DNA of 64,000 nucleotides from JACCVG01 sp034664165 (GCA_034664165.1 JAXDIE010000023.1:1-64000), one strand, 5' to 3'. Shown: positions 16,358-25,796, counted from the stretch's first letter. The notes: generated by a model not told the origin, from the sequence alone. A program made the numbers and translations.

Positions 16358-17566
16358 CTACTCCGACGGCCAGGTCTGGCGGCCCAGCTTCATGAAGGTG
16401 GAAACTGCCTGCGCCCGGTTCGAGGCACGCAGCTTGCGCAGGATGTTGCTCACGTGGGTCTTCACCGTGCCCTCCGAGATCACCAGACGCCGCGCGATCT
16501 CCCCGTTTGTCATCCCGTCGGTCATCAGCTGGGCGATCTCGATCTCCCGCCGCGTGAGCACGTCGAGCACCTTCGAGTCGGGCACGACGAGTGCGACGGC
16601 CGAGCGGGTCACCGCCGCCGTCTCGCGGTCAAGGCGGGCCAGATCCACCTCGCCGTCGACCACCGCGTCCACCGCCTGGCCGATCGAAGTCGTCAGCGTG
16701 GCTATCCGCTCCCGCAGCGCCCGCTGGCGCTCCAGCAGCACAGTCCGCTCGAACGCGTAGCCCGCCCCCTCGGCGAACATCCAGAGGACGTCGCGGTCGA
16801 ACTCGTCCACGTGGCGCTTCTGCATGTAGCAGTCGGCGTGGATGAAGCCGATCACACGGCCCTCCGGCATCAGCGGCGCCGTCACGTAGGAGCGGCTCAG
16901 GGACACGTCCGCGATCGGCCGATGTGCCCGGGGGTCGTTCTGCACATCCCTCACGAGCATCGGCGCCCTGCGCCGGACCATCTCGGTCTCGAGCATCATG
17001 CCGTCCAGCATCTGCTCGTCCTCCCGCCCGGCCCTGATCACCTCGGCAGCCCATTCCGGATCACCCTCGATCACGCAGGTCTCGGGGATCCAGCGCGAGT
17101 CCTGGACCCGCGACAGGATCACCCGCGAGAAGCCGATGCCCACGACCTCCTCCGGGATCCGCTGCATGATCTGGTCGATCGAGGAGACCTCGCGGAGCCG
17201 TGCCAGGCCCTCCTGCGCCCGGGCGAAGGCACGGGAGCGGTGGCGCAACCGTGCCTCGCCAAGCTCCCTCTGAAGGTCAACCAGCGCGCGCAGGTCACCG
17301 GCCAGCGCGGCGGCGGGCTTGGCCTCGAGAGCCTCGCCCACCCCGTCGACGATCCGGTCGAGGAAGAGCGAGGCGGCGTCGAAGGCCAGCAGGTCGCCCG
17401 GCCCCGCGTCGGGGAGCCCGTCGACTCGCGTGCGCGCGGCATCGACCACGGCGGCTATCCGCCCACGGAGCTCCTCGTCCTCGAGCGGCTGGCCGTCGAC
17501 GAACCACTCGCTCGCATCGGGCGTGCGAAAAGGCGCGTTCCCCTCCTGGGCGGCGACCGAAGCCAC
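16358..17566 (-). CDS. GAF-domain LuxR family transcriptional regulator (paralogue 1)
   Basis: The protein has 402 aa from GTG 17566. The N-terminal third is helical, a GAF-like sensory domain spans about residues 125-285 (MLVRDVQNDPRAHRPIADV, YVTAPLMPEGRVIGFIHADCY), and a NarL/LuxR helix-turn-helix covers about 335-390 (LTRREIEIAQLMTDGMTNGE, then TVKTHVSNILRKLRASNRAQ). There is no receiver aspartate domain, so it probably senses a small molecule directly. A longer open frame runs upstream through the P450 gene, but GTG 17566, after the P450 stop, is the sensible start. Two paralogues lie at 20569 and 48229. Confidence 0.85.
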   Translation of the reverse strand: MASVAAQEGNAPFRTPDASEWFVDGQPLEDEELRGRIAAVVDAARTRVDGLPDAGPGDLLAFDAASLFLDRIVDGVGEALEAKPAAALAGDLRALVDLQRELGEARLRHRSRAFARAQEGLARLREVSSIDQIMQRIPEEVVGIGFSRVILSRVQDSRWIPETCVIEGDPEWAAEVIRAGREDEQMLDGMMLETEMVRRRAPMLVRDVQNDPRAHRPIADVSLSRSYVTAPLMPEGRVIGFIHADCYMQKRHVDEFDRDVLWMFAEGAGYAFERTVLLERQRALRERIATLTTSIGQAVDAVVDGEVDLARLDRETAAVTRSAVALVVPDSKVLDVLTRREIEIAQLMTDGMTNGEIARRLVISEGTVKTHVSNILRKLRASNRAQAVSTFMKLGRQTWPSE

Positions 17567-17580
17567 CCACCCAGGGTAGA

Positions 17581-18843
17581 TCAGGCGGAAGAAGGCGTCC
17601 AGCGGACCGGCATTGCGTGCACCCCGTGCATGAAGTTGTTCACCTGGCCGGTGAAGTCCCCGTCGAGCACGATGTCCGGCATCCGCGTGTAGATCTCGAT
17701 GATCGCCGACTTCATCATCTGACGGCCCATCGCGGCCCCCATGCAGAAGTGGGCTCCGCCGGCCCCGAAGCCGAGATGCTTGTTGGGGTCGCGCATGATG
17801 TCGAACTTCGCGGGCTCGTCGAAGATCTCCTCGTCGCGATTGCCCGAGCAGTACCAGAGCACCACCTTGTCGCCCACGGCGATGTCGACGCCGCGGATCT
17901 GGGTGTCCTGTGTCGCGGTGCGCCGGAACTGCATGACCGGCGAGGCGTGGCGAAGGACCTCTTCCACCGCCCCGTCGACCCGGCCCTCCATGTCCTCCAT
18001 GAGCAGCGCCAGCTGATCCGGGTTCTCGGTGAACAGCCGGATCGCGTGCGAGGTCGAGTGGCGAGTCGTGTCGTTGGCGGCCGAGCCGAGGAGGGAGAAG
18101 AACGCGGCGATCTCCCAGTCCTCCATCTTGCGGCCTTCGAATTCGGCCGAGAGGACCCAGCTCACCAGGTCGTCGCCGGGATTGACGCGTTTCTCCTCGG
18201 CCACCTCGAGCGCTACGTCCTGGATCCGCTGGCTCTCCTCGGCGAACGTCGTGATGGCGTCGCGCCCCTGGGCGCACTCGGGGTCGTCCCAGGCGAGCAT
18301 CTTCTCGGCGGCATCCATGATGATCGCGCCGCCCTCGCTGCCCGGGGGCAGGCCGAAGAAGTGCGCGAAGATCCTGCCGGGGAGCTCCTTGGCGAACATC
18401 TGGCAGAAGTCGCCCTCCCCCTTCTCGATCATCGCGTCGACCAGCTCACGGGCGTGGTCATGCACCCAGTCGTCGATCTTCCTCACGTTCCGGGGGGTGA
18501 ATGCGGTCTTGACGATGCCGCGGAGCTGGGTGTGCTCGGGCGCGTCCATCGCGAGGAACGAGGTCGATGCGACCTGCACGACCTCGGGAAAGTCCTCCAT
18601 GAGAATGCCCTTGGCCGAGCAGAACGTGGCCGTGTCGCGGCTGATCATCTTCATGTCGTCGTACTTCGTGATCGCCCAGAACCCCGGGGTTTCATCGGTG
18701 GGGGGCAGCAGGGTCGACTCGTAGGGGCGCCTGTAGGAGACGGGCTCGTTCTGGCGGAACCAGGCGAACGTCTCCTCGCGCTCCTCGTAGGGCTTCTCCC
18801 AGAAGGACCGGGCCGAGATGTCCAGATCGACGGTTGCGCTCAT
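17581..18843 (-). CDS. cytochrome P450 (CYP125/CYP142-like group)
   Basis: The protein has 420 aa from ATG 18843. The I-helix motif is the SAANDTTRHS variant near 254-263, the K-helix ExxR is at about 295-298 (EVLR), and the heme loop GFGAGGAHFCMG is near 358-369 with Cys367. The FGxGxHxC style heme loop and the ending GxxxPVRW-like segment are characteristic of the actinobacterial CYP124/125/142 family, which hydroxylates sterol side chains or branched fatty chains. The start overlaps the SCP2 gene by 4 bases (ATGA). Pairing with a sterol-binding protein supports a sterol- or isoprenoid-like substrate, but this is inference. Confidence 0.87.
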   Translation of the reverse strand: MSATVDLDISARSFWEKPYEEREETFAWFRQNEPVSYRRPYESTLLPPTDETPGFWAITKYDDMKMISRDTATFCSAKGILMEDFPEVVQVASTSFLAMDAPEHTQLRGIVKTAFTPRNVRKIDDWVHDHARELVDAMIEKGEGDFCQMFAKELPGRIFAHFFGLPPGSEGGAIIMDAAEKMLAWDDPECAQGRDAITTFAEESQRIQDVALEVAEEKRVNPGDDLVSWVLSAEFEGRKMEDWEIAAFFSLLGSAANDTTRHSTSHAIRLFTENPDQLALLMEDMEGRVDGAVEEVLRHASPVMQFRRTATQDTQIRGVDIAVGDKVVLWYCSGNRDEEIFDEPAKFDIMRDPNKHLGFGAGGAHFCMGAAMGRQMMKSAIIEIYTRMPDIVLDGDFTGQVNNFMHGVHAMPVRWTPSSA

Positions 18844-19241
18844 TGAACAACCGCGTCCTTCTCCGCCACCAGCTCGTTGTACATCGGGAACAGGGGCTTG
18901 GTGAGCGGCACCAGCTTCAGGATCTTGTTGACGGGGCCCTTGGCCTTGACCTCGCCCTTGGCCAGGCCGACGGCCAGGTTGTACTTGCCGCGCCAGAACT
19001 GGTCGGCGGTGTCCGCCCGCATCATCAGGGTGATATCGGGAGTCACCTCGGTCGGGCCGGAGATCGTCTCCATCGGGTCGTGGAAGCGGACGGTGACCTC
19101 GCACTCGGGGTCCTCGTACACCACGCGCATGGTGATGCCGGCAGCCGCCATCTTCGGGCCCACGACCGGATGATCGGCCGCCTGGCGGAACATCTCGCCG
19201 ATGTAGCGGTCGACTTCTTCTCCGTCACTGAAATAGCTCAC
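18840..19241 (-). CDS. SCP2 sterol-binding domain protein
   Basis: The protein has 133 aa from ATG 19241. A single SCP2-like domain is recognisable by VRFHDPMETISGPTEVTPDITLMMRADTADQFWRGKYNLAVGLAKGEVKAKGPV followed by KILKLVPLTKPLFPMYNEL. Such domains hold a hydrophobic ligand in a tunnel and pass it to membranes or enzymes. It is the first gene of an operon with the P450 and the GAF-LuxR regulator and may present substrate to the P450. A second SCP2-like gene lies at 40114 next to the Mce-type ATPase. Confidence 0.82.
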   Translation of the reverse strand: MSYFSDGEEVDRYIGEMFRQAADHPVVGPKMAAAGITMRVVYEDPECEVTVRFHDPMETISGPTEVTPDITLMMRADTADQFWRGKYNLAVGLAKGEVKAKGPVNKILKLVPLTKPLFPMYNELVAEKDAVVQ

Positions 19242-19310
19242 TTGCTCTCCCTAGACTCGGGTGCCGACAGTCGGGTATGAGCGTATGCGCGTTGCAAAGC
19301 CCTGCACATA

Positions 19311-19323
19311 CCCCCTTTGGGGG
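19311..19323. promoter_or_regulatory. CCCCC-TTT-GGGGG box between divergent genes
   Basis: This is a perfect 5-bp palindrome with a 3-base spacer, preceded by ATA. It lies 70 bases upstream of the SCP2-P450-LuxR operon and about 58 bases upstream of the divergent membrane protein. Similar C5-N-G4 boxes occur at 20527, 40741, 41916 and 52162. It is a candidate binding site for one of the GAF-LuxR regulators. Confidence 0.5.
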
Positions 19324-19381
19324 CCTTTGCTCCGTCGCTGGTAGTAGACAGGGCCGCCCGCCAGGGCTTACCTTCCCCTGC

Positions 19382-19864
19382 GTGGCCGTCTCCGGTGACA
19401 CCAGCGCCGCTCCGCCCCCCGGGCGCTCGTTTCTCATAGGAGGGGCAGCGGTGCTCCTGGTGGCGGTCTCGATGCCCTGGTACACGGCAGAGCGCGGTGG
19501 GGCGCCCGTCGAGCACATGACATTCAGCTGGGACTGGGTCCCGGCTCTCGTGATCCTGCTGCTGTTCAACTGCCTGCTTGCCCTTGGCATCGGCTTCAGC
19601 TTCTTCGGCGGCCCTGGCTACGGCCGCGCCCGCCCCATCAACCTGCTCGCGCTGGCCATAGCGTCTGCTGCCTTCGTGTGGTCCGGCTTCAGGCTCGGCC
19701 TTCCCCCCTCCTACAGCGTCGGTGAGGCCACCGCCAACGTGCATGCCTCCCTCGGCCCGTGGTTCGCCACCGGAGCCTCGCTGGCCATCCTCCGCGGCCA
19801 GTGGCTGGCCGCCGGCCTCCCCGCCGGCCGGGTCGAGAAGACCCGCCTGACACAACCTGGCTGA
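19382..19864 (+). CDS. hypothetical four-helix membrane protein
   Basis: The protein has 160 aa from GTG 19382. An in-frame ATG at 19277 is possible but would place the C5-G5 box inside the coding region. Hydrophobic segments lie near residues 17-34 (FLIGGAAVLLVAVSMPWY), 53-75, 88-105 and 128-145. The pattern of an exoplasmic loop with WYTAERGG after the first helix recalls small actinobacterial integral membrane proteins of unknown function. It is divergent from the SCP2-P450 operon and converges on the gene at 19868. Confidence 0.6.
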   Translation: MAVSGDTSAAPPPGRSFLIGGAAVLLVAVSMPWYTAERGGAPVEHMTFSWDWVPALVILLLFNCLLALGIGFSFFGGPGYGRARPINLLALAIASAAFVWSGFRLGLPPSYSVGEATANVHASLGPWFATGASLAILRGQWLAAGLPAGRVEKTRLTQPG

Positions 19865-19867
19865 ATC

Positions 19868-20470
19868 TCAGGCGGCGGCGTCGGCGGCCGCGCGGCGGTC
19901 GAAGAGCTCGCGCAGCCCGACGGCCAGGGCTCCGAACAGGATCAGATCGATGGCGAAGGCCAGCGGCCCGCGCCAGCCGAACCCGTAGTACAGCCCCGAG
20001 TGGATCGCAACCATCAAAAGCAGTGCGAGCACCAGGGCGTGTGAGCGGTGGCCGGTCAGATGCTCCCGCGCCGTGAACTCGAGCACGGCCAGAAGGCACA
20101 CGGCCACGCCGGCGGTGGTCAGGACCACGCCGTTGGCGGGGCCGCGCAGGAGTCCGACCACGACGGCGATGGCTCCGCCTGCGATCACGACCTCGGTCAG
20201 CGGGAACGGGTCCCACGGCGCCGGGGCGCGGTTGGCGAGCAGGCGGCTCTTCTTGCGCGGCCCGCGTACCCGGTCCTGCTCGGCCGCGCCCTCGCGGTAG
20301 GCGGCCCTGGCCGCCGAGAGGAACTCGCGCCCCGCCTTGGGGGCGGCGCCGTCCCTGCCGGCAGCATCCTCCTCGGTCTGACCCTCATCGGCGAGGGGGC
20401 CGGGAGCCGCCTCCGACGTGTGGTCGCGACGGCGCTCGGTGCGGGAGCGCTTCTGGCGCCTGGTGGCCAT
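19868..20470 (-). CDS. hypothetical membrane protein with basic N-terminal tail
   Basis: The protein has 200 aa from ATG 20470. Residues 1-85 are hydrophilic and strongly basic or acidic by turns (MATRRQKRSRTERRRD). They are followed by four hydrophobic segments from about residue 88 to the end (VVIAGGAIAVVVGLLRG, VVLTTAGVAVCLLAVL, LVLALLLMVAIHSGLYYG, FAIDLILFGALAVGLREL). No known family was recognised. It converges with the gene at 19382 and is divergent from the GAF-LuxR gene at 20569. Confidence 0.6.
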   Translation of the reverse strand: MATRRQKRSRTERRRDHTSEAAPGPLADEGQTEEDAAGRDGAAPKAGREFLSAARAAYREGAAEQDRVRGPRKKSRLLANRAPAPWDPFPLTEVVIAGGAIAVVVGLLRGPANGVVLTTAGVAVCLLAVLEFTAREHLTGHRSHALVLALLLMVAIHSGLYYGFGWRGPLAFAIDLILFGALAVGLRELFDRRAAADAAA

Positions 20471-20524
20471 CCATGCATCCTGCTGCCCAACCCGGACGTG
20501 CGCATCCCCCATCCGGATGGTTGC

Positions 20525-20547
20525 TACCCCCCGTTTTGGGCGATACT
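20525..20547 (+). promoter_or_regulatory. C6-GTTTT-GGG box with GATACT -10-like element
   Basis: CCCCCC (20527-20532), GTTTT and GGG are followed by GATACT (20542-20547), which fits an actinobacterial -10 hexamer. The GAF-LuxR start codon is at 20569. The arrangement matches the box at 41916, where the same GATACT follows GTTGGGGT. It is a likely promoter with an activator or autoregulatory site. Confidence 0.5.
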
Positions 20548-20568
20548 CTCCCCCGGAGGAGAGAGAAG

Positions 20569-21747
20569 ATGGCGGACACCCGAGCACAGCCGAAGGGAAC
20601 CGATCGCCAGACCGAACTGGTGGCGCTGGTGGTCGACACCGTCCGCCGGGCTGGCGAGCGGCTGGCAGAAGGGCCGGCGGTGGTGGGCGAAGGCGTCGAC
20701 GCAGCCCGCGACGCCCTGGACGGAACGCTCGGCCAGCTGGCGGAGCGCCTGCGCGCACCGGGCGCCCAGCGCGGGGCAAAGCTCAGCGAGCTGACCGAGC
20801 TGGTGGTCGAATGCCATGCCCTGAAGGAGGCACTCGAACGCCAGGTCGGCGAGCGGCGCCTGGGCCTCCTCGGCGACGTGCGCCTGGCACTGAGCAGCCT
20901 GCGTGGCATCGAATCCCTGCCGGGCCTGCTCGACAAGGCCGCTCAGGTGCTGTGCACGAACGTCGGCTTTGACAGGGTCTTCGTCTCGCGAGTGATCGAC
21001 GCGACCCTTGTGGCCGAGAGCGTCTGGTTCCAGGGACACCCCGAGGATGCCAAGCAGCTGCTGGAGCTGTGGCGGGCACATCCGCCCGAGCTGACCCACG
21101 AGATCCTCGAGACGGAGCTGGTGCGCCGGCGCTCTGCCGCCGTGGTGCTCGACCCCGCAACGGACCCGCGGACCTTCAAGCCGCTGGTGAAGGCCACAGC
21201 GACCGGCTCCTACGTGGTCGCGCCAATCGCGCCGGAGGGCCGGGTGATCGGCTTCCTGCATGCGGACCACCACTATTCGGGCAGGGTTGTCGACACCCTC
21301 GACCGCGACGTCCTGTGGACCTTCGCCGAGGGGTTTGGCTACGCCATCGAGCGCGCGGTGATGCTCGAGCGGCTGCGTGCCCAGCGCACCCGGATCCGCC
21401 AGATGGTGGTGTCGATCGAGGCGCTCACATCGGACCTGGTGGCCGCCGACGTCGAGATGACCGTGCGCGCCCACGACTCCGCCGACATGGCGCACGCCGC
21501 GGCATCGATGTTCGTGGCGCCGGAGTCGAGGATCAAGGCGCTCCTCACTCCCCGCGAGCTCGAGGTGCTGGCGCTGATGGCCGAGGGCGCCACCAACGCG
21601 GCGATCGCCAACCGCCTGGTCATCTCCGAGGGCACGGTCAAGTCACACGTCAAGCACATTCTCCGCAAGCTGCGCGCGGCCAACCGCGCCGAGGCGGTGT
21701 CGCGCTACATGCGCCTGACCCAGCCGCGGCCCGGCATTGCGGCTTGA
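20569..21747 (+). CDS. GAF-domain LuxR family transcriptional regulator (paralogue 2)
   Basis: The protein has 392 aa from ATG 20569 with a strong ribosome site (ggaggagag). Its layout matches the regulator at 16358: a helical N-terminus, a GAF-like domain at about residues 125-280 (YVVAPIAPEGRVIGFLHADHH), and a C-terminal LuxR helix-turn-helix (LTPRELEVLALMAEGATNAA, then TVKSHVKHILRKLRAANRAE). There is no receiver domain. A C-rich/G-rich box lies just upstream of its start. The gene converges on the end of the Mce operon, with one base between the two stops. Confidence 0.86.
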   Translation: MADTRAQPKGTDRQTELVALVVDTVRRAGERLAEGPAVVGEGVDAARDALDGTLGQLAERLRAPGAQRGAKLSELTELVVECHALKEALERQVGERRLGLLGDVRLALSSLRGIESLPGLLDKAAQVLCTNVGFDRVFVSRVIDATLVAESVWFQGHPEDAKQLLELWRAHPPELTHEILETELVRRRSAAVVLDPATDPRTFKPLVKATATGSYVVAPIAPEGRVIGFLHADHHYSGRVVDTLDRDVLWTFAEGFGYAIERAVMLERLRAQRTRIRQMVVSIEALTSDLVAADVEMTVRAHDSADMAHAAASMFVAPESRIKALLTPRELEVLALMAEGATNAAIANRLVISEGTVKSHVKHILRKLRAANRAEAVSRYMRLTQPRPGIAA

Positions 21748-21748
21748 G

Positions 21749-23410
21749 CTAGCGGCGGATCGGCGGGGCGTCCGGGCTGACCGCCGCGCCCGCATCCCAG
21801 GCGCGCGGGCGCCCGCCCGGCCAGTAGCCGAGAGTGAGCACGGACATGCTGCCGAGCCACGCCAGGGCCAGGGCGGCCCCGATCTCGGGGAAGAGCGCCA
21901 GGACGCCTGCGCCCACGCCCAGCGTGCCGAGGAATCGGTCCGAGAGCCCCGTCTGCATCGTCTCGTAGGCCAGCCAGGCAAGCCAGATGCCGAACAGGAC
22001 CCGGCTCACGACCTCCTCCAGGACGTAGTTGATCCTCAGCAGGCTCGACCCGTCCCTTATCTGGAGCGCGACCGGCCAGGTCTGATGGGGCGCCGCCAGG
22101 AACTGGTGCACCACGTCGGCCAATGCGAAGTAGCCGATCAGCCCTGCCAGGGGCAGCAGAAGCGGCGCGATCACGCAGAGCGCCCGCAGGACCCCCGAGA
22201 CAGGCCTGCGGCGCCGGATGGCAGCCCACAGGAACAGGCCCAGCGGGATCACCGCCATGTAGCCGATCAGCTTGGCGATGCTTCCCAGGAGAAACTCGCC
22301 CGAGCCGAAAGCCCGGAACTGATCCGGGAGCTGCGACACCCCGGGCTCGCGCACGCTGACGATCTCGGCCACATCGGGCGCGCCGGGACCCAGGGCAGAC
22401 TGCGTGGTCCCAGACCCCCGTGCCAGGTCAATCGAGATGTTCTTGCCACTGGGGGTGACGACCCTCGCGGCCGTGGCGTTGGCGCTCACGTCGAACCCGT
22501 AGGCGTCCTCCTGGTCGAGATCATCGGTCGCGGGGCCTGTGGCCGATCCGAGCCTGCGGGCTTCACCGGTGCCCGGGTCGACCGCGTAGACGGTCGCCGC
22601 TGCCCTTGACCCGCCGCCGGACACCGCCAGCGCGATCACGTCGCCGTCGGGAGCTGCTTCGATGGCCCGCACGGCCTCTCCCGGCCCCAGCCCGGTGATC
22701 GCCACCGGGGAATCAGGCAGGACGGAGCCGTCGGCGACCTTGACGAAGTTCAGCTGATCGTCCCCGCTGGCGATCGCCGCTACGCCGTTGTCCTCGAGCT
22801 CGGCGGTCTCATCCGTGGCGCCCGGCGGCTTGACGGCCAGCGCGAGGCCGTGAACGTCACTTTCGACATCGATGTCGTGAGGAGCGCCGACGTTGCCGGT
22901 CGCGAGATCGACAGCCTGGATCTGGGGCCCATCCGGGCCGGACGTGAGCACCCGGGCGGTCCTGGAGTCGAACGCAGCGGCATCGAGGCCCACCACCGGA
23001 CCCAGCTCCCTGCCCAGTGGCGTGTAGTCCTCCACCAACCCCTGGTCCGGGCTCGGCCGTCCGTTGAAGCCCCCGACCCGGACGAGGGTGCCCCCCTTCT
23101 GGTCGATCCCGATCAGCGTCCGCTCCGTGCCGGGCGCCAGAGGCTGGCCCTTGTCGGGGCGCGGGGTCAGCGGTCCGGCGGCGGCACCGAAGATCAACGG
23201 GCCGAACACGCCGAAGATCGCGAAAAGCAGGCCGAGCGCGCCCACGATCCGCCCCACCCGGCGCTCGCGATCGATCTCATCGCCGGTCATCTGCAGCGCG
23301 GGGCCCTCGCCACGGTCGGGCGCCTCCGGGATCACTGGCTGGCGCTCGGCAGGCGGCTTGGGATTGCGCGGCTTCTTGCCGCCTGCCTTCTTGCGGCTCT
23401 TGCGGCTCAC
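21749..23410 (-). CDS. large membrane-anchored protein of unknown function, last gene of Mce operon
   Basis: The protein has 553 aa from ATG 23410. It has a lysine-rich cytoplasmic start (MSRKSRKKAGGKK) and one hydrophobic helix at about residues 55-77. A long exoplasmic region at about 80-355 resembles beta-propeller WD/PQQ-like repeats (VDLATGNVG, AIEAAPDGDVIALAVSGGG, YAVDPGTGEARRLG). About five helices follow at 365-530. No family was recognised. The start overlaps the MMPL stop by 4 bases, so it belongs to the Mce operon. Being coupled to the transporter suggests a role in envelope lipid handling; this is inference. Confidence 0.6.
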   Translation of the reverse strand: MSRKSRKKAGGKKPRNPKPPAERQPVIPEAPDRGEGPALQMTGDEIDRERRVGRIVGALGLLFAIFGVFGPLIFGAAAGPLTPRPDKGQPLAPGTERTLIGIDQKGGTLVRVGGFNGRPSPDQGLVEDYTPLGRELGPVVGLDAAAFDSRTARVLTSGPDGPQIQAVDLATGNVGAPHDIDVESDVHGLALAVKPPGATDETAELEDNGVAAIASGDDQLNFVKVADGSVLPDSPVAITGLGPGEAVRAIEAAPDGDVIALAVSGGGSRAAATVYAVDPGTGEARRLGSATGPATDDLDQEDAYGFDVSANATAARVVTPSGKNISIDLARGSGTTQSALGPGAPDVAEIVSVREPGVSQLPDQFRAFGSGEFLLGSIAKLIGYMAVIPLGLFLWAAIRRRRPVSGVLRALCVIAPLLLPLAGLIGYFALADVVHQFLAAPHQTWPVALQIRDGSSLLRINYVLEEVVSRVLFGIWLAWLAYETMQTGLSDRFLGTLGVGAGVLALFPEIGAALALAWLGSMSVLTLGYWPGGRPRAWDAGAAVSPDAPPIRR

Positions 23411-25788
23411 CTGTCAAACCTCCGCGCCAGCAGCGGCACCACCAGCACCGCCGCCATCAGGCACAGTGCGAGCTCGAGCGCCACGAGCACGCCGAACTGA
23501 CTGAGGACCTCCAGCCGGCTGACCACCAGCACCAGGAAGCCCAGGGCGACGGTCCCGGCGGATACGGCCACCGCCGTGCCCACGCGCTCGAAGGTCTCGG
23601 TGTAGGCGGCGTCCGGCGAACGCCCGGCCGCGCGGGCCTCGTGGTAGCGGGCTTCGAGCAACAGCCCGAACTCGACTCCCACCGCAAGCACGAGCGGCTC
23701 GAGGCCGACGCTGAGCGGTGACAGACGGAGCCCGAGCACGAGAATCACGAGCGAGGATATCCCAGCTGCCAGCACGGCCGGGATCAGCGGGAGCAGAGCA
23801 CGCCTGAAGTCGCGACGGACGGCCATGAGCACCGCGAGGACCGCCGCGAATGCGATGAGCAGAAGCCAGGGCCGCTCACCCTGGAGCTCGCGGACGCCAT
23901 CGGCCGCCACGGCCACGAGCCCGGCGGGGGTGGCGGTGATGCCTGGTGGGGCGGTGGCCAGAACGCGTTCGATGCCGGTGAGGAGCTTGGCCTGCTCGGA
24001 GACCGGGAGAAGCGGCACCCCGTAGCTCAGCTCCCCGCGGGTGTGGTCATCGCTGAGCACGCTCGAGATGAAGTAGGCGGGGATGATCTTGAGCAGGTTG
24101 TCCACCTGATCCTGCGTGAGCGAGCCGACCTGGCCGGTCAGCAACAGCTCGGCCAGGCTCGGGCCGGGACGGACGCCTTGACGCAGGGCGGGGACCTTCT
24201 TCTGGACCTCGGCCATCCAGTCCAGCACGGCCGGGGATGTCACGTCCTTGCCCGTGACGGCAACGCGTAGCTGGCCGCTGGTGCCGAGCTCCTTCTGAAG
24301 CGCCTCGACCTGCTTGAGCTCGGGCAGGCCGGCAGGCGCCAGAGCGGCAAGATCCGACTGCACCTGCGTCTGGGCGCCCAGGATGATCCCTGCGACCGCG
24401 GCCACCGCCAACACCGCCAGCACGGCGCGGCGGCCGAACACCCTGATCAGCCCCGCGGGCAGCCGCAGCACCGGCGGCCTGACGCCGGCTCCACTGCCCG
24501 CGGCAAGCAGGACAGGGCCGAAGCCCATGACCACCGCCAGGCTCGCCAGCACCCCCACGGCGAGCATCTCGCCCAGGCGGTCGACCAGCGGGATGGGCCC
24601 CAGGGTCAGGACTGTGAAGCCGACCGCCATCGCCAGGGCCGCCACGCTCAGCACGGGCCCCACCGCTCGCGCGGCCTGCAGCGCTGCCTCATCCGGGGGC
24701 ACGCCCTCCGACCGCAGGGCGCTGAAGCGCACCTGGAGCTGAACCGCGAAGTCGACCGCCAGCCCGAGGACCACCGGCAGGCCCGCGACCGTGGCAGGGG
24801 TCAGTCCCAACCCAAGCGGCGCGGCCAATCCCGCCGTGAGCAGCACCGCGCCGGCCGCCAGCAGGAGGGCGCGCAGCGCGTTGCGGCTGCGGAGAGCCAG
24901 GAGCAACGCCAGTGCCATGGCCACCAGAACGATCGGCGCCAGCCGGATCAGCTCTGCGCTGACCTCGGCGCTGACCGCCGCGGCCACGAGCGGGGCTCCG
25001 GCCACGGTCAAGGAGATGTCCTGGACGCTGGCCGAGCCCGCAAGCCGCTGGATCTGGCCCCCGAGCGCCCTCAGCCGGGCGTCGCTCAGCCCCGCGTCCG
25101 GGCGGACCAGGACCAACGCATGCTGGGCATCGGGGAAGAGGAAGTTGAAGCGCTCCTTGGGCGTTGTCGACGGACCGAACACCAGGGCACGCACGAAGTT
25201 GGTGTTCGACAGCGACGGCAGCCCCACGTACCCGAACCGAACGAGCAGCTGCTGGAACTGGTCCTTCACGGGGCCGAGCGCCTTGAGGCGTGCCTGCTCG
25301 GATGCCGCCTGGGCGTCCGCCGGCGTGGCGCCCGCGGCTTCCGCCCGGGCCTGGGCAGCGTCCGCGGCCCGGGCTGCACGGGTCGCGACCGGGCCGAGCT
25401 CGTCGCGCACCACGTTCTCGAGCTGGATCACCGTCTGGTTGATGAAGGTGCCCGGTCCGTAGACGACCTTGACTCCCGGGAGGGTTGCCACCTTGCCCTC
25501 CAGCTGAAGGAGTCCCACCAGGTTCCCGGGGGCCAGGATCTGCGTGGCCAGGTCGCCCTTCGCGGCGATCACGATCGGCTCGGCGCCGAACTGTGCTTCC
25601 TGCGCGCGAGTGGCCGACCCGATCGGCGAGCTGGGACTGGCGAGCAGCTCGGCCGGCGGGGATGGGCGCAGCTGGGACGCCGAGAGGCCGGCGAGCACGG
25701 CCAGTACCACGGCCACCACGAGCGCGCCACGAGGGCGAGCCACGGCGCGGCCGATCAACCGGTAGGCGAACGCACCGGCGCGCTCCAC
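23407..25788 (-). CDS. MMPL/RND family transporter (HpnN-like)
   Basis: The protein has 793 aa from ATG 25788. It shows the duplicated RND layout: a first transmembrane helix near 20-38, a large exoplasmic domain, a bundle of about five helices at 280-430 containing GLPVVLGLAVDFAVQLQVRF, a helix near 450, a second exoplasmic domain, and a final bundle at 630-790 with LEPLVLAVGVEFGLLLEARY. The acidic residues in the AVDF and VEFG segments are typical of proton-coupled members. It follows the last Mce gene by 8 bases. MMPL proteins often accompany lipid export or import systems; the direction here is unknown. Confidence 0.85.
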   Translation of the reverse strand: MERAGAFAYRLIGRAVARPRGALVVAVVLAVLAGLSASQLRPSPPAELLASPSSPIGSATRAQEAQFGAEPIVIAAKGDLATQILAPGNLVGLLQLEGKVATLPGVKVVYGPGTFINQTVIQLENVVRDELGPVATRAARAADAAQARAEAAGATPADAQAASEQARLKALGPVKDQFQQLLVRFGYVGLPSLSNTNFVRALVFGPSTTPKERFNFLFPDAQHALVLVRPDAGLSDARLRALGGQIQRLAGSASVQDISLTVAGAPLVAAAVSAEVSAELIRLAPIVLVAMALALLLALRSRNALRALLLAAGAVLLTAGLAAPLGLGLTPATVAGLPVVLGLAVDFAVQLQVRFSALRSEGVPPDEAALQAARAVGPVLSVAALAMAVGFTVLTLGPIPLVDRLGEMLAVGVLASLAVVMGFGPVLLAAGSGAGVRPPVLRLPAGLIRVFGRRAVLAVLAVAAVAGIILGAQTQVQSDLAALAPAGLPELKQVEALQKELGTSGQLRVAVTGKDVTSPAVLDWMAEVQKKVPALRQGVRPGPSLAELLLTGQVGSLTQDQVDNLLKIIPAYFISSVLSDDHTRGELSYGVPLLPVSEQAKLLTGIERVLATAPPGITATPAGLVAVAADGVRELQGERPWLLLIAFAAVLAVLMAVRRDFRRALLPLIPAVLAAGISSLVILVLGLRLSPLSVGLEPLVLAVGVEFGLLLEARYHEARAAGRSPDAAYTETFERVGTAVAVSAGTVALGFLVLVVSRLEVLSQFGVLVALELALCLMAAVLVVPLLARRFDR

Positions 25789-25796
25789 GGCGTTAC

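Noticed and set aside
17567..18277. Extension of the GAF-LuxR frame at 16358 upstream through the P450 gene
   Set aside because: The added sequence is out of frame with the P450 gene and Arg/Gly-rich. GTG 17566, just after the P450 stop, gives a product matching its two paralogues.
19277..19381. Upstream ATG start for the membrane protein at 19382
   Set aside because: It would add 35 Pro/Gly/Ser-rich residues and place the C5-G5 regulatory box inside the coding region. GTG 19382 gives a normal membrane protein start.
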